DNA from: an uncultured Alphaproteobacteria bacterium
GTDB taxonomy: Bacteria > Pseudomonadota > Alphaproteobacteria > Caulobacterales > Aquidulcibacteraceae
DNA length: 64,000 nt
Direction: 5' to 3'
NCBI GenBank assembly: GCA_902826245.1
Contig: CADEEA010000001.1
Span: 1 to 64,000 of the forward strand
In this document: one piece after another, positions 27,519-36,496 of the stretch
Position numbering within the stretch: position 1 is the stretch's first letter
How the letters are laid out: each line of letters begins with the position of its first letter
Translations under genes and position numbers: made by a program
Notes under the pieces: model-generated
What the model was told of the DNA's origin: nothing
Database searches by the model: none
What the model saw: only the letters and a program-made list of their open reading frames with translations

Positions 27519-28178
27519 CTAACCCGCCTCTTCAGCTCCCTGCCGAGCCAAGAAGCGCGTCATCGCGCTGGCGCCGAACAACGGCGCGACGAATGGAAGG
27601 ATCGCAGCGAATAGGCCGATGGCGAAGATTGCGCCGCGATGTTTGCGTCGCATTTCACGCGCCTGCTCCCAACTCATCCGCCGCAGCGCCGTCAGCGAAA
27701 AATATTCCCGCCCCATCAGGTACCCGTTGAGCGCCAGGAACCAGAAAAAATTGACGACCGGCACGAACAGGAGCGGCAGCGAAACCAAGTTAAGCGCGAG
27801 CGGTAAGCCGGCAATGCGCAGGCCATTCGCCAGCCCCTCTTGCAGTGGCGGTGAGCGGGCCGGGGCCAACCCGACCTGGCGCTCAATCCGCGCAACCGCC
27901 ACATCGAACAGCACTCCCCCCACCGCCATGGAAATCGCCGGCGACAGCGCTGCGGCCAACACGACAGCGATAAGATTAGCGGCGAAAGTCCCCGCCGCGG
28001 AGATGTGCGCCAGCCAACCGGTTCCGGCCGGGATCAGCGGGATGACAAAGCGCATCAACGCCCAGGCGACGGCGATGGTAAGGAAGACTGCGACAACAAG
28101 GTTGGCCACGGCGAGCCACGACAGGCGACCGCGGAAAACATCGCCAAGCCCGCCGAGGATGGCATGTGCAGCGTTCAT
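27519..28178 (-). CDS. EI24/CysZ-like membrane protein
   Basis: This 219-residue membrane protein has four or five hydrophobic helices (LAVANLVVAVFLTIAVAWALM, AANLIAVVLAAALSPAIS, VSLPLLFVPVVNFFWFLALNGYLMGREYFSL). The final LNGYLMGREYF segment is the hallmark of the EI24 (CysZ) family. CysZ moves sulfate in enterobacteria; for this relative the substrate is unknown. The start at 28178 was chosen because the hydrophobic family-like sequence begins there, although the frame stays open to 28454. It is convergent with ecm (1 base between stops) and divergent from lepB. Confidence 0.8.
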   Translation of the reverse strand: MNAAHAILGGLGDVFRGRLSWLAVANLVVAVFLTIAVAWALMRFVIPLIPAGTGWLAHISAAGTFAANLIAVVLAAALSPAISMAVGGVLFDVAVARIERQVGLAPARSPPLQEGLANGLRIAGLPLALNLVSLPLLFVPVVNFFWFLALNGYLMGREYFSLTALRRMSWEQAREMRRKHRGAIFAIGLFAAILPFVAPLFGASAMTRFLARQGAEEAG

Positions 28179-28268
28179 CGGGGGCGGCCTAGCATCCTGG
28201 CGAATTTGCGTCCAATTGCAGCTGTGGACGCTTGACCCGCGCGGGGCTCGCCCCCAGGTTCGCCCGCC

Positions 28269-29000
28269 ATGAAAAAGTTCGGCCAGGAAATTTGGGAATG
28301 GGCGAAGGTCATCGCGGGCGCGGGCGCGGCCTACCTTGCCTTCACCACGGTTGCGTTCGCCAATTACGCGATTCCGTCGGAAAGCATGGTCCCACATCTT
28401 GAGGTCGGCGATCGGGTCGTCGTGTCGAAGTTCGCCTACGGCTACAGCCGGCACTCGCTTCCGCTCAATCTAGGATTCATGCTGCCGGCGAGCGAACGTC
28501 GATTGTTCGAGCACCTGCCGAAGCGCGGCGACGTCATTGTGTTTGTGCATCCGTTCACTGACAAGGTCATCATCAAGCGCTGCGTCGGCTTGCCGGGCGA
28601 CAGCATCGAGGTTCGTGAAGGCGCGCTGTTCATTAATGGCGAGGAGGCGCGGCAAGGCGAACCGTCGCGGTTGCTGCGCCTGAGCCGGCCCGAACGAAAG
28701 CGCGAATGGGCTGAGCGGCGCGAGGAGACGCTGCCGGCCGGTTACACCCACGCCACACACAATCTCACCGAGGCCGGGCAACTCGACAATTTCGGGCCAT
28801 ACGTCGTGCCCCGCGATCATCTGTTCTTCATGGGCGACAATCGCGACAATTCAAGCGACAGCCGCACAGAAGGCATGGGGCCGGTGCCGATGGAGAATGT
28901 CATCGGCCGCGCCGAATTAGTCTATTACACCAATGGCTGCGGCAACGACCCGACTGTAGCGTGCCCGATGCCGCGCTGGCTCAAGCCGCTGCATCATTGA
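28269..29000 (+). CDS. lepB: Signal peptidase I
   Basis: This 243-residue inner-membrane serine protease cleaves Sec signal peptides. One N-terminal membrane helix (about 12-32) precedes the catalytic Ser39 in IPSESMVP. The catalytic Lys103 is in VIIKRCVGLPGD, and box E reads FFMGDNRDNSSDSR. The protein ends shortly after a C-terminal CGNDPTVACP cysteine pair. Length fits the shorter alphaproteobacterial type. Its last 7 bases overlap the convergent transporter gene. Confidence 0.94.
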   Translation: MKKFGQEIWEWAKVIAGAGAAYLAFTTVAFANYAIPSESMVPHLEVGDRVVVSKFAYGYSRHSLPLNLGFMLPASERRLFEHLPKRGDVIVFVHPFTDKVIIKRCVGLPGDSIEVREGALFINGEEARQGEPSRLLRLSRPERKREWAERREETLPAGYTHATHNLTEAGQLDNFGPYVVPRDHLFFMGDNRDNSSDSRTEGMGPVPMENVIGRAELVYYTNGCGNDPTVACPMPRWLKPLHH

Positions 29001-29884
29001 CGCGTGCGTTGTACAAAATAGATTCCGCCCAAGACGAAAGCCGCGCCGGCAAAGGCCATCGGCCCAAGTGCTTCGCCAAACAGAGCCCACGATAACCCGG
29101 CGGCAGAGAGCGGCTGCATCCACAACAGTACTGTCGACACCACAATCGGCAGCCGAGCCACGCCGTAAGCGATGAGCCCCTGCCCACCGGCCTGCACGAC
29201 AATCCCCAAACCGACCACGATCGCCCAGCCGCGCCACGTATGAGGAAACAGCGCCGTCTCAGTCGCAACACTCAAACAGAACGTGTAGGCCATCGCGGAC
29301 AGCGAGGCCCAGAACATGATGGCGCCAACGCCAACGCGTGCGCCCAAAGCCCGCACGATCAGCAAATAGCCAGCGTAGCCAAAAGCGGCGCTGAACCCCA
29401 AAGCGTCGCCCAGCCAGCCTTGCTCCGCGTGTCCCTGACCTGCCTGCGCGCGCGCCAGCGTAAGCATCGCTGCGCCTGCAAGCGCTACTGCGCCGCCCGC
29501 AAACGCCAGAGGCTTGAGCCGCTCCCTGAACAAGATCCAAGCGAACAGAGCGGCGAACACCGGCGTCATATTGGCCAACAAAGTTGCATTGGCGATGGTG
29601 GTGAGCCCGAGCGCCGCCGCCCATAGGCTCAGCTCCAGGCCGAACAAGATTCCCGCGAACGCTAGCCACGCGAGGTCGCGGCTACTCGGTGCCGGCCGCC
29701 TCAGCCCCCAAAGAGCTAAGATCGGCAAAGCCAACGCAAAGCGCCAAAAATTTGTGGCCTGCGGACCAAGCTCGGAAAGTCTTATCCCGATCGGCGCGAG
29801 CCCTATCAAGGTCGCGCCAGCCATAGCGGCTAACACCGCGCGAGCGCGCGCGCTAGGCAACATGAGTGCGCATGTCGTTCTCAA
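28994..29884 (-). CDS. EamA/DMT-superfamily transporter
   Basis: This 296-residue inner-membrane protein has about ten hydrophobic helices in two EamA repeats. In the first, FWRFALALPILALWGLRRP and NATLLANMTPVFAALFAWILFRERL carry the typical PVFAALFAWIxFxE motif. The second ends with LLWMQPLSAAGLSWALFGEALGP. Such permeases export metabolites such as amino acids or nucleosides; the substrate cannot be inferred. It overlaps the convergent lepB gene by 7 bases. Confidence 0.88.
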   Translation of the reverse strand: MRTTCALMLPSARARAVLAAMAGATLIGLAPIGIRLSELGPQATNFWRFALALPILALWGLRRPAPSSRDLAWLAFAGILFGLELSLWAAALGLTTIANATLLANMTPVFAALFAWILFRERLKPLAFAGGAVALAGAAMLTLARAQAGQGHAEQGWLGDALGFSAAFGYAGYLLIVRALGARVGVGAIMFWASLSAMAYTFCLSVATETALFPHTWRGWAIVVGLGIVVQAGGQGLIAYGVARLPIVVSTVLLWMQPLSAAGLSWALFGEALGPMAFAGAAFVLGGIYFVQRTRQ

Positions 29885-29941
29885 GTCCTGGTTTGGTTGT
29901 GGTTTCCGTCAACACGCGCGCCAAGGCAAGCGCACGCCGCG

Positions 29942-31768
29942 TCAACCGGCAGCGCGCTGCACGCGGCTGGGGTTGACGAGCGTATCCGACGCTGCGCCGA
30001 ACAGATAACCCTGCGCGTAGACGCAGCCCATTTCGCGCAACGCAGCCGCAGTCGCGGCGTCCTCCACCCCCTCGGCGGTCACATCGAGCCCAAGCGCCCG
30101 ACCAAGCCCAACCAGCGCGCCGACGATGGTGGCGCTTTCACGATTTTGCATCATCTGGCCGACGAACGAGCAGTCGATCTTCAATCTGTCGATGGGCAAT
30201 TCACGCAACAGGAAGAGCGAAGAATAGCCCGTGCCGAAATCGTCTAGCGCCACTCTGACGCCTTGGTTCTTCAGCGACGCCAATGCGGTCTTAGCGCGAT
30301 TCATGTCGCCGAACATAGCGGTCTCGGTGACTTCCACTTCCAAACGTGGCGCTGGAAACCCTGCCTCGCGCAAGGTGCGCAAAACCTTCTCAGGGAACCA
30401 TTGATCGCGAATTTGGCTGGGCGATATGTTGACGGCTAGCGTGAAGTTCCCCGGCGCAGCAAGCGCCTTGCGGCAGGCCTGCGCCAGCAGCGTCCAGAAC
30501 ATGGCGTCCACCAGCCCGGCTTCCTCTGCGACGGGAATGAAGCTGGACGGCGCGACAATCCCCATTTGCTGATGGGTCCAGCGCGCCAGCACTTCGAAGC
30601 CTGCTAGGCTGAGGTCTTTCAACCTAACCACCGGCTGGTAGTTCGGCACGATGTCGCTCCTGGCGATGGCAATTCGCAACTCGCTCTCAAGCGCCGCCTT
30701 TGCCTTCAATTGCCGATCGAGCGTGGAATTGTAGAACTGGAAGGACCCGCGCGCGTCCTTAGCAAACAGCATGGCGGCGTCGCCGCGGCGCAGCAATTCC
30801 ACCGCGTCTTCGCCGTCTTCGGGACAAATGGCGATCCCGACCGATGCGCCGACAGCGAGTTTCAGTCCGTTGACCACAATCGGCGCTGCAAGCTCGCTTA
30901 GCATGCGCTTGGCGGCCGCCGCCACCGCTTCTCGCGTTGCAGGCCCTTCGAGCAGAACCGCAAATTCGTCACCGCCGAGGCGGGCGACAAAACTGTCCTC
31001 GCGCGTGCAGGCCGCGAGCCTTGAACCGATCGTCCGGAGCAAGTCGTCGCCGACAGCATGCCCATGCACGTCATTGATCGGCTTGAAGCGATCCAGATCG
31101 ATGAACATGAGCGCGAACGCCGATTGTTCTTGCGCCACCAACCCGACGCGTCGCTGCAATTCCTCGAGAAAGTGGCGGCGGTTTGCCAAGCCCGTCAGCG
31201 GATCGTGACGCGCGAGCGACTGCGCGCGGGCCTCAGCTGCTTGTCGCTCGCCAATCTCGACCGATAATGTCTCATTGGCGGCTATCAGGTCCTGCGTTCG
31301 CTCGTTAACGGCCTGTTCGAGGTTGTTGCGCACAGCATCGAGTTCGAGCACCGCCTGGCGGCGATCGAGCTGGGCTTTCACGCGCGCGGTCAGCACGCGC
31401 AGATCGATCGGCTTTGAGATGTAGTCGTTGGCGCCGGCTTCAAGCGCTTTGGCGACAACGCCGCTATCGTCTAGCGCAGTCACGACAATTACAGGAACAC
31501 GCTCAGCGTCGAAGCGCGCGCGAATGCCGATGAGCGCTTCGTGGCCGGGCCGGTCGGGCATCACCCAATCCAACAAAACCAGCTCGATGTCTTCTTGAGC
31601 GATCAGGTCTTCGACGCCAATTGCGCTTTCGCGCAGCAACACTTGGTAACCGCGCCGCTCCAGCCGGCGGCCGAGCATGTCGCGGTTCTGCGCCTGGTCG
31701 TCGACAAGGAGGATGCGCCCGGCCGTCGCCTGCCCCGGCGTATCGTCTTCGCCTTGCGCCAAGGACAT
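29942..31768 (-). CDS. Response regulator with GGDEF and EAL domains
   Basis: This 608-residue protein has a receiver domain (about 16-135: LLVDDQAQN, phospho-acceptor Asp in VLLDWVMP, KPID). A coiled-coil connector leads to a diguanylate cyclase domain (HDPLTGLANRR, intact GGDEF in RLGGDEFAVL) and a phosphodiesterase EAL domain. The cyclase I-site position reads REDS rather than RxxD, so product inhibition may be absent. The EAL motif reads EVL, but NIS, ETE, DDFGTGYSSL, LKID, AEGVED and QGY are kept, so hydrolysis may persist. It makes or degrades c-di-GMP on phosphorylation. It lies downstream of a receiver gene and a hybrid kinase on the same strand, its likely partners. Confidence 0.92.
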   Translation of the reverse strand: MSLAQGEDDTPGQATAGRILLVDDQAQNRDMLGRRLERRGYQVLLRESAIGVEDLIAQEDIELVLLDWVMPDRPGHEALIGIRARFDAERVPVIVVTALDDSGVVAKALEAGANDYISKPIDLRVLTARVKAQLDRRQAVLELDAVRNNLEQAVNERTQDLIAANETLSVEIGERQAAEARAQSLARHDPLTGLANRRHFLEELQRRVGLVAQEQSAFALMFIDLDRFKPINDVHGHAVGDDLLRTIGSRLAACTREDSFVARLGGDEFAVLLEGPATREAVAAAAKRMLSELAAPIVVNGLKLAVGASVGIAICPEDGEDAVELLRRGDAAMLFAKDARGSFQFYNSTLDRQLKAKAALESELRIAIARSDIVPNYQPVVRLKDLSLAGFEVLARWTHQQMGIVAPSSFIPVAEEAGLVDAMFWTLLAQACRKALAAPGNFTLAVNISPSQIRDQWFPEKVLRTLREAGFPAPRLEVEVTETAMFGDMNRAKTALASLKNQGVRVALDDFGTGYSSLFLLRELPIDRLKIDCSFVGQMMQNRESATIVGALVGLGRALGLDVTAEGVEDAATAAALREMGCVYAQGYLFGAASDTLVNPSRVQRAAG

Positions 31769-31867
31769 GACCCACCCCGAATTGGGACCACCACAAAACG
31801 GCAGTTTACCAAGGGGAAGTTGAGACCTTGCTAATGCGGTAAGGGGTCAAGCCAAGTTCGTCCGGGT

Positions 31868-32227
31868 TCAGGCGGCGTATTTCTCGATCAGAGCCACCAA
31901 TCCGGCAAAATCCACTGGCTTGGTCGCAAAACCATCGCACCCGGCTTCGAGGCATTCCTGACGGGCGCTTTCCATGGCGTGGGCCGTAAGGGCGACGATC
32001 CTCACGCCGCCGCCTTCAGGCGAGCGACGCAAGATACGTGTCGCCTCAATGCCCGACATGATCGGCATGGAGATGTCCATGAGTATAATATCCGGCGCGC
32101 AGGTTTTTGCCATCGCGACAGCTTCCGCGCCGTTCTCGGCTGTATGGACCTCGTAGCCCCGCCGGACCAGGCGGCGCGTGAGCATCTCGCGATTGTCGGG
32201 ATGGTCCTCTGCAATCAATATTCGCAT
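31868..32227 (-). CDS. Single-domain response regulator, DivK-like
   Basis: This 119-residue protein is only a receiver: AEDHPDN acidic pocket, Asp in ILMDISMP, Thr in ALTAHAM, and the Lys in TKPVD. No output domain is present. In size and motif it resembles DivK, the cell-fate receiver of Caulobacter. It lies 13 bases after the hybrid histidine kinase gene and 99 bases before the GGDEF/EAL regulator gene, suggesting a phosphorelay. Identity with DivK itself is uncertain, because the kinase neighbours differ. Confidence 0.9.
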   Translation of the reverse strand: MRILIAEDHPDNREMLTRRLVRRGYEVHTAENGAEAVAMAKTCAPDIILMDISMPIMSGIEATRILRRSPEGGGVRIVALTAHAMESARQECLEAGCDGFATKPVDFAGLVALIEKYAA

Positions 32228-32240
32228 GCGGCGTCCCCCT

Positions 32241-34040
32241 TTAGGCGATTTTCAGCGATGCTGTCGGCGCGGTCGCCACCCCATCCGCACGCGCGAACCG
32301 CAAGGCGGCGGCAGCAAGGACGTCGCGATCGGCGGGTTTCGTAAGGTGTTCACAAGCGCCTGCCGCCAGCGCGCGAGCGCGAACGTCTTCAACCGAGTGA
32401 ATGATCACAGGGATTGCAGCGGTTTCCGGTGCTGAGAGCGCGTTCAGCACTTGCCATCCATCGATGCCAGGAAGATTCAAATCGAGCACAATCAGGCTCG
32501 GCGCTAGTCTCTGCGCGCGCGTTAGCCCCTCTTCTCCCGTGGAGGCTGCAACGACCTCAAACCCGATGCGCGCCAGCGAGCGTGTGGCGAGGTCCCGCGA
32601 GGATTCATCGTCATCGATCAGAAGCACGATGCGGCGCAAGCCATGCGACGGTTGCGCGGCGGCGGGGCGCGAGAGCGAGGGGCGCGCCGCGGTGCGGAGC
32701 GGCAGGGAGAGCGTGAAAGTGGCGCCTTGGCCAATAGCGCTGTGCAGCGAGACATCGCCGCCCAGTGCTTGCATGATTCCACGGGTGATCGCCAAACCCA
32801 ACCCTGAGCCGCCGAAGCGACGCGCGATCTCGACGTCCGCTTGGGAGAAAGGCGTGAACAGCCCCTCCTGCATTTCCGCAGCCACGCCAATGCCGGTATC
32901 GGCGACATCGATACGAATGAATTCCTGGCGCCCGCGCGATTCGCAACGTGCGCTCACAACTATCTCGCCGCCCTCGGTGAATTTTGCAGCGTTTGAAAGC
33001 AGATTGAGCAGGCATTGGTTCAATTTGAACGCATCGGTGCGAATCGCACCGAGGCCGGGCTCGATATCGATGCGTACGGTGTTTCCGTTTTTTGCCGCCG
33101 CCGGGCCAATGGTTGCAACCGCGTCCTTGATCAAGGTCACGATGTCGGTATCGGCCAGCGCAATATCGGCGCGGCCGGACTCGATTTTGGACAGATCCAG
33201 AATATCGTTGATCAGACGCAGCAATTGGCGCGCGGCGCTCAGCACGCGCTCGATATCCTGCAATTCGTGATGGCGCGCCTGCGCCTCGGCGTCTTCCTGC
33301 AATATCTCTGCGTAACCGATGATGGCGTTGAGCGGCGTGCGTAATTCATGACTCATCGAGGTAAGGAAACTCGACTTGGCCGCATTGGCCGCGTCCGCAG
33401 CCTCGCGCGCGGCGCTGAGAGTCGACAACGTCTCGATATAGGCGGCGTTGCGCGTTTTCATTTCCGCTTCAAGCGTATCGATCCGCTCGCTCGCGTCACG
33501 CCCGGCGCCGAGCCTTGCATGCAGCACGTAAGCCATGAGCGCGCCGCCGCCGATGGCGGCCACGAAGGCGGTGTCCCAGTCGGGGCGCCCGGCAAGCGCG
33601 AGCAGAAACGGAATGATCAAGAGCGCGCCAGCAATCGGCGCTACGCCGGCGATCGCGATGGTCCGTCCCCCGGACACGCCAGGGCCGCAGAAACGCACGG
33701 CCCCGGCGATCAGCAGCACCATGGCCGCGGCAAGCCCCGCACCCGCCCCGTCAAGCGCCAAGGCGATCGGCAAGCTCGTGTACACTGACGCTATGACGGC
33801 GCTCCAAACGCCAAGCCTGTTCGCAATCGCCAGCGGCAATTCGTTGTTCTCGGCGCGGCGGTAAATCTCAGCGTCCGCCACCAAGATCGCGGCGATGAGC
33901 GCGGCCCACGCGATCGCCAAATTTTGCTGCAAAATCGCGGCGCCCACACCTCCGACCAGTATTGTCAGGGCGATCGCGATCGGCAATTCGCGCCGGCGCG
34001 CGTCAGCCGCCATGGAAAGCGCCGAGCGCAGGTTTGGCAT
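32241..34040 (-). CDS. Hybrid sensor histidine kinase with C-terminal receiver
   Basis: This protein of about 599 residues has an N-terminal membrane region with six or so helices (IAIALTILVGGVGAAIL, AAAMVLLIAGAVRFCG and others). A coiled coil leads to a HisKA domain with SHELRTPLNAIIGYAEIL, an HATPase domain (NQCLLNLLSNAAKFTEGG, DTGIGV, GGSGLGLAI) and a receiver (LLIDDDES, phospho-Asp in VLDLNLPGIDG, TKPAD). It is the likely phosphodonor for the single-domain regulator and the GGDEF/EAL regulator downstream. The start at 34040 is supported by GGAG 8 bases upstream; 34070 is an in-frame alternative. The signal is unknown. Confidence 0.92.
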   Translation of the reverse strand: MPNLRSALSMAADARRRELPIAIALTILVGGVGAAILQQNLAIAWAALIAAILVADAEIYRRAENNELPLAIANRLGVWSAVIASVYTSLPIALALDGAGAGLAAAMVLLIAGAVRFCGPGVSGGRTIAIAGVAPIAGALLIIPFLLALAGRPDWDTAFVAAIGGGALMAYVLHARLGAGRDASERIDTLEAEMKTRNAAYIETLSTLSAAREAADAANAAKSSFLTSMSHELRTPLNAIIGYAEILQEDAEAQARHHELQDIERVLSAARQLLRLINDILDLSKIESGRADIALADTDIVTLIKDAVATIGPAAAKNGNTVRIDIEPGLGAIRTDAFKLNQCLLNLLSNAAKFTEGGEIVVSARCESRGRQEFIRIDVADTGIGVAAEMQEGLFTPFSQADVEIARRFGGSGLGLAITRGIMQALGGDVSLHSAIGQGATFTLSLPLRTAARPSLSRPAAAQPSHGLRRIVLLIDDDESSRDLATRSLARIGFEVVAASTGEEGLTRAQRLAPSLIVLDLNLPGIDGWQVLNALSAPETAAIPVIIHSVEDVRARALAAGACEHLTKPADRDVLAAAALRFARADGVATAPTASLKIA

Positions 34041-34118
34041 TGGGCGAGCTCCGATTGGCGAATACGCCATCGAAGCTGCCCGGATTGAGTGAATTTAACC
34101 CTAAATTCCCGCGCTGGC

Positions 34119-34478
34119 TCAAACGGCGCGATGGAGCAGAACCACACCGGCATTCAGCACAAAGCAGCCTACCGAAACCGCGAACAAATACGGGAAACCC
34201 AACACCCGGCCGCCTCTGCGCGCTCTGACTTCAAGGATGGCGCCGAGCCCCACGAGCGCCGCCGAGGCGCCAAGGATCCAGATCTCGTTTTGATGAATAA
34301 GATTGTGAAAGGGATAGATTTTTTCGAAGGCAAGCGCGAGGGTCGCACTCGCGCCCATGATCGAGACAAATGTCATCGCGAGTAACGGAATACCGCAGCA
34401 GAGCGTATGCAATCCCACCAGCACCGCATGGGTCACGTGTGCGTGGCGGCCAGCATTTGAGGCGTTATGTTGTAACAT
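34119..34478 (-). CDS. MerC-like small membrane protein
   Basis: This 119-residue protein has four predicted helices. It begins with a His-rich segment (LQHNASNAGRHAHVTH). The first helix has a cysteine pair in LHTLCCGIPLLAM, a feature of MerC/MerT-type metal proteins. Further helices are ATLALAFEKIYPF, IWILGASAALVGLGAIL and PYLFAVSVGCFVLNAGVVLL. A metal-handling role is inferred. An 18-base near-palindrome matching the general form of alphaproteobacterial Zur boxes overlaps its start codon, suggesting zinc-dependent control. It is not part of a mer operon. Confidence 0.7.
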   Translation of the reverse strand: MLQHNASNAGRHAHVTHAVLVGLHTLCCGIPLLAMTFVSIMGASATLALAFEKIYPFHNLIHQNEIWILGASAALVGLGAILEVRARRGGRVLGFPYLFAVSVGCFVLNAGVVLLHRAV

Positions 34479-34481
34479 TAC
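34464..34481. promoter_or_regulatory. Zur-like box overlapping the start of the MerC-like gene
   Basis: The 18-base sequence GTTATGTTGTAACATTAC is symmetrical at 14 of 18 positions (GTxATGTTxxAACATxAC). From memory it resembles Zur/Fur-family operators. It covers the ATG (34476-34478) of the MerC-like gene and would block transcription or initiation. Assignment to Zur rather than another Fur-family protein is inference. Confidence 0.5.
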
Positions 34482-34589
34482 GAGGGCAATTAGCCATTGG
34501 CTGCCCAGGCGTCAAGCGGCCTGGTTCCGCCAAGCCGGGCTTGCGACGCACCTCGGTTTGGCCCAAATAGCGGCTTGAGGGTTGCCGTC

Positions 34590-34739
34590 ATGTGGAATTT
34601 GCTGGTCACGGTCCGCGATTTTCTGCTTACGCTCGCGCTTGCCTGGGTGGGGATTACCCTCCAGCCAAAGGCGGAGGCGCCCGAGCAGAGTTCCTGCAGG
34701 GTCCACACCGAAGACTGCGCGCCCGTGCGCGGCGATTGA
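34590..34739 (+). CDS. Small single-pass membrane protein (49 aa)
   Basis: A 49-codon frame starts MWNLLVTVRDFLLTLALAWV, which forms one membrane helix. It ends in a polar tail with two cysteines (SSCRVHTEDCAPVRGD), so it is probably a membrane microprotein with a cytosolic or periplasmic tail. A GAGG sequence lies about 10 bases upstream. I do not recognise the family. It runs divergently from the MerC-like gene and precedes the TipN-like gene by about 115 bases. Confidence 0.45.
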   Translation: MWNLLVTVRDFLLTLALAWVGITLQPKAEAPEQSSCRVHTEDCAPVRGD

Positions 34740-34855
34740 TGTTGCCGAAGCTGCCTTAGCTGGCGTTGGCGCTTGATCGGTGAGTGCTGTTGCGTCTTGA
34801 GTGGAGCTGGCCGCCACAGCTGGGGGCGGTCGCGTCCTAGGGTGCCAAAGCTTCA

Positions 34856-36481
34856 ATGGAATCGGAAGAAGCTCTGCTGCTGACACGAGCGCGCGGCGTG
34901 CCGACGGGGCGGCTTGCGCTCGCCATTGCCGTTCTGTGGATGATGGGCGCATCGGCAGGCGCGTTTGTGCTGCTCGGGCCGCAGCGCTTCCTGTCGCTAA
35001 GCCTAGTTGAAATACTGGCGCTAGCCGCTGCCATCCTGTTTCCGGCGGCGATGGCTCTGTTTGCGGCGGCAGCCGTACGCGACAGCGCCCGCACCCGCGC
35101 CGAGGCCTCGCGTCTCGCCGACGCCGCCGACCGCCTGCTCAATCCCCAAGCCAGCGCCAGCGAAGCCGCGCGGCGGGTGACGCTGAATATGCGCAACGAG
35201 ATCGGCGCGCTTGATCAGGCGCTTGAGCAGACCTTGGGCAGGCTGCGCGAAGTCGAGGGCCACATCGCCCGCCAAGCGGCCGCCGTTAGCGGCGTTGCTG
35301 ACCAGGCAAAGGCCGGCGCGAACGTCATGATTAGCGGCATGGAGCGCGAGCGTGACGAATTGCTGCGCATCTCCCAGGATCTGAACAAGCAAGCGCAGAT
35401 GATCGGCGATTCCATTTCGCGCCACACCAGTTCGATCGCAGCTGCGGCCAAGCAAGCGGAAGCAGAAGTGCGCGCCGCCGACCAGGCGCTCGACCATCGC
35501 CTGACTTCCTTCGGCGCCGCCGCCGCCTTGATCAACGACCGCACCCAGGGGCTTTCCGCCGCAGCGCAGGGCTCCGCCGATTCCGCGCTTCGCCTTGAGT
35601 CCGCGCTCGCAAACGCCTTGGAGATATTGACCAAAGCAGCCGACCTCACCGACGCTGCACGCCAATCGGCCGAAGCCGCAACGCTCGCCGCCAATTCGAG
35701 CGCCAGCGCGGTGCGCGATAGCGCCGAACGCGCGGTCGATGACGCCAAGCAGGCAGCTGAACAGATTCGCGGCGAAGCGCTCAGCATTGAGCGCGACGCG
35801 GCGATTGCGCTTGAGCGGCTTCGCGACGCCGCGGAAGCCGCCCGCGAAGCGGCGGCGGCGGCGCGCGCTGCGGCCGAGGAAGTTCCAGCGCCGGGGCCAG
35901 CCAGGCGCGCCGATCCGGAAGACGAGTACGATTCCTCCTGGCGCGACGAATACGACCCGCTTGAGGGGCCCGCGCCGCGCCGAGCCGCCACGCCGCGAGG
36001 CGAGGCGCGTCAACCGAGCGAGGATTGGACCTGGCGGGATTTGCTGTCGTCTTCTTCCGTCGATCAACCCCAGCGTCCCCGTCAAGCGCGGCGCGAACCA
36101 GCGCCTGAAACCGCCACCGCTCACCTGCGTCGCCAGGAGCCCGCGGCGCGGCCAGCCGAGCCCCCGCACCCGGTAATCGCCTCCATCGAGGCCGCGGGCC
36201 TTAGGCTCGACACGGTATTCTCGCCCTCAGGACTAGAGCGCATCGCCCAGCGCGCGCGCTCAGGAACTCAGGCCCGTCGCCGCGCGGTTCACGACGCCGC
36301 CAAGGACGCCGCGCAACGTTTAAGTCAGCACCTCGCAGCAGATGCGGACGCCAATCAGGAAGCCATGCAATTCATGCGCACCGAAGGCGCGCGCATCGCC
36401 GACCTGCTCGGACGCGGACGCGCAGCGATGAACGCCGAAGCGACGCGCCTATTCCTGCTGATAGACGCCGCGCTGGGGTAA
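34856..36481 (+). CDS. TipN-like membrane-anchored coiled-coil polarity protein
   Basis: This 541-residue protein has two N-terminal membrane helices (about 18-40 and 50-74). A long Ala/Glu/Arg coiled coil (about 75-345) follows, then a proline- and charge-rich linker (about 346-430) with WDW-like EDWTWRDLLSSSS. A conserved-looking helical C-terminus ends RLFLLIDAALG. The layout and the C-terminal LLID ending resemble the Caulobacter polarity marker TipN, which is longer (about 880 residues). TipN marks the new pole and positions the division plane and ParA. The assignment rests on architecture and cannot be confirmed here; a generic coiled-coil membrane protein is the alternative. Confidence 0.55.
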   Translation: MESEEALLLTRARGVPTGRLALAIAVLWMMGASAGAFVLLGPQRFLSLSLVEILALAAAILFPAAMALFAAAAVRDSARTRAEASRLADAADRLLNPQASASEAARRVTLNMRNEIGALDQALEQTLGRLREVEGHIARQAAAVSGVADQAKAGANVMISGMERERDELLRISQDLNKQAQMIGDSISRHTSSIAAAAKQAEAEVRAADQALDHRLTSFGAAAALINDRTQGLSAAAQGSADSALRLESALANALEILTKAADLTDAARQSAEAATLAANSSASAVRDSAERAVDDAKQAAEQIRGEALSIERDAAIALERLRDAAEAAREAAAAARAAAEEVPAPGPARRADPEDEYDSSWRDEYDPLEGPAPRRAATPRGEARQPSEDWTWRDLLSSSSVDQPQRPRQARREPAPETATAHLRRQEPAARPAEPPHPVIASIEAAGLRLDTVFSPSGLERIAQRARSGTQARRRAVHDAAKDAAQRLSQHLAADADANQEAMQFMRTEGARIADLLGRGRAAMNAEATRLFLLIDAALG

Positions 36482-36496
36482 GCTCGGCCGCGGCGT

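Noticed and set aside
29942..31768. Degenerate, inactive EAL domain
   Set aside because: Although the motif reads EVL, the other catalytic residues (NIS, ETE, DDFGTGYSSL, LKID, AEGVED, QGY) are kept, so inactivity cannot be claimed.
34091..34106. Possible CtrA site near the hybrid kinase start
   Set aside because: It has one TTAACC half only, and the second half at the right distance is TTCC.
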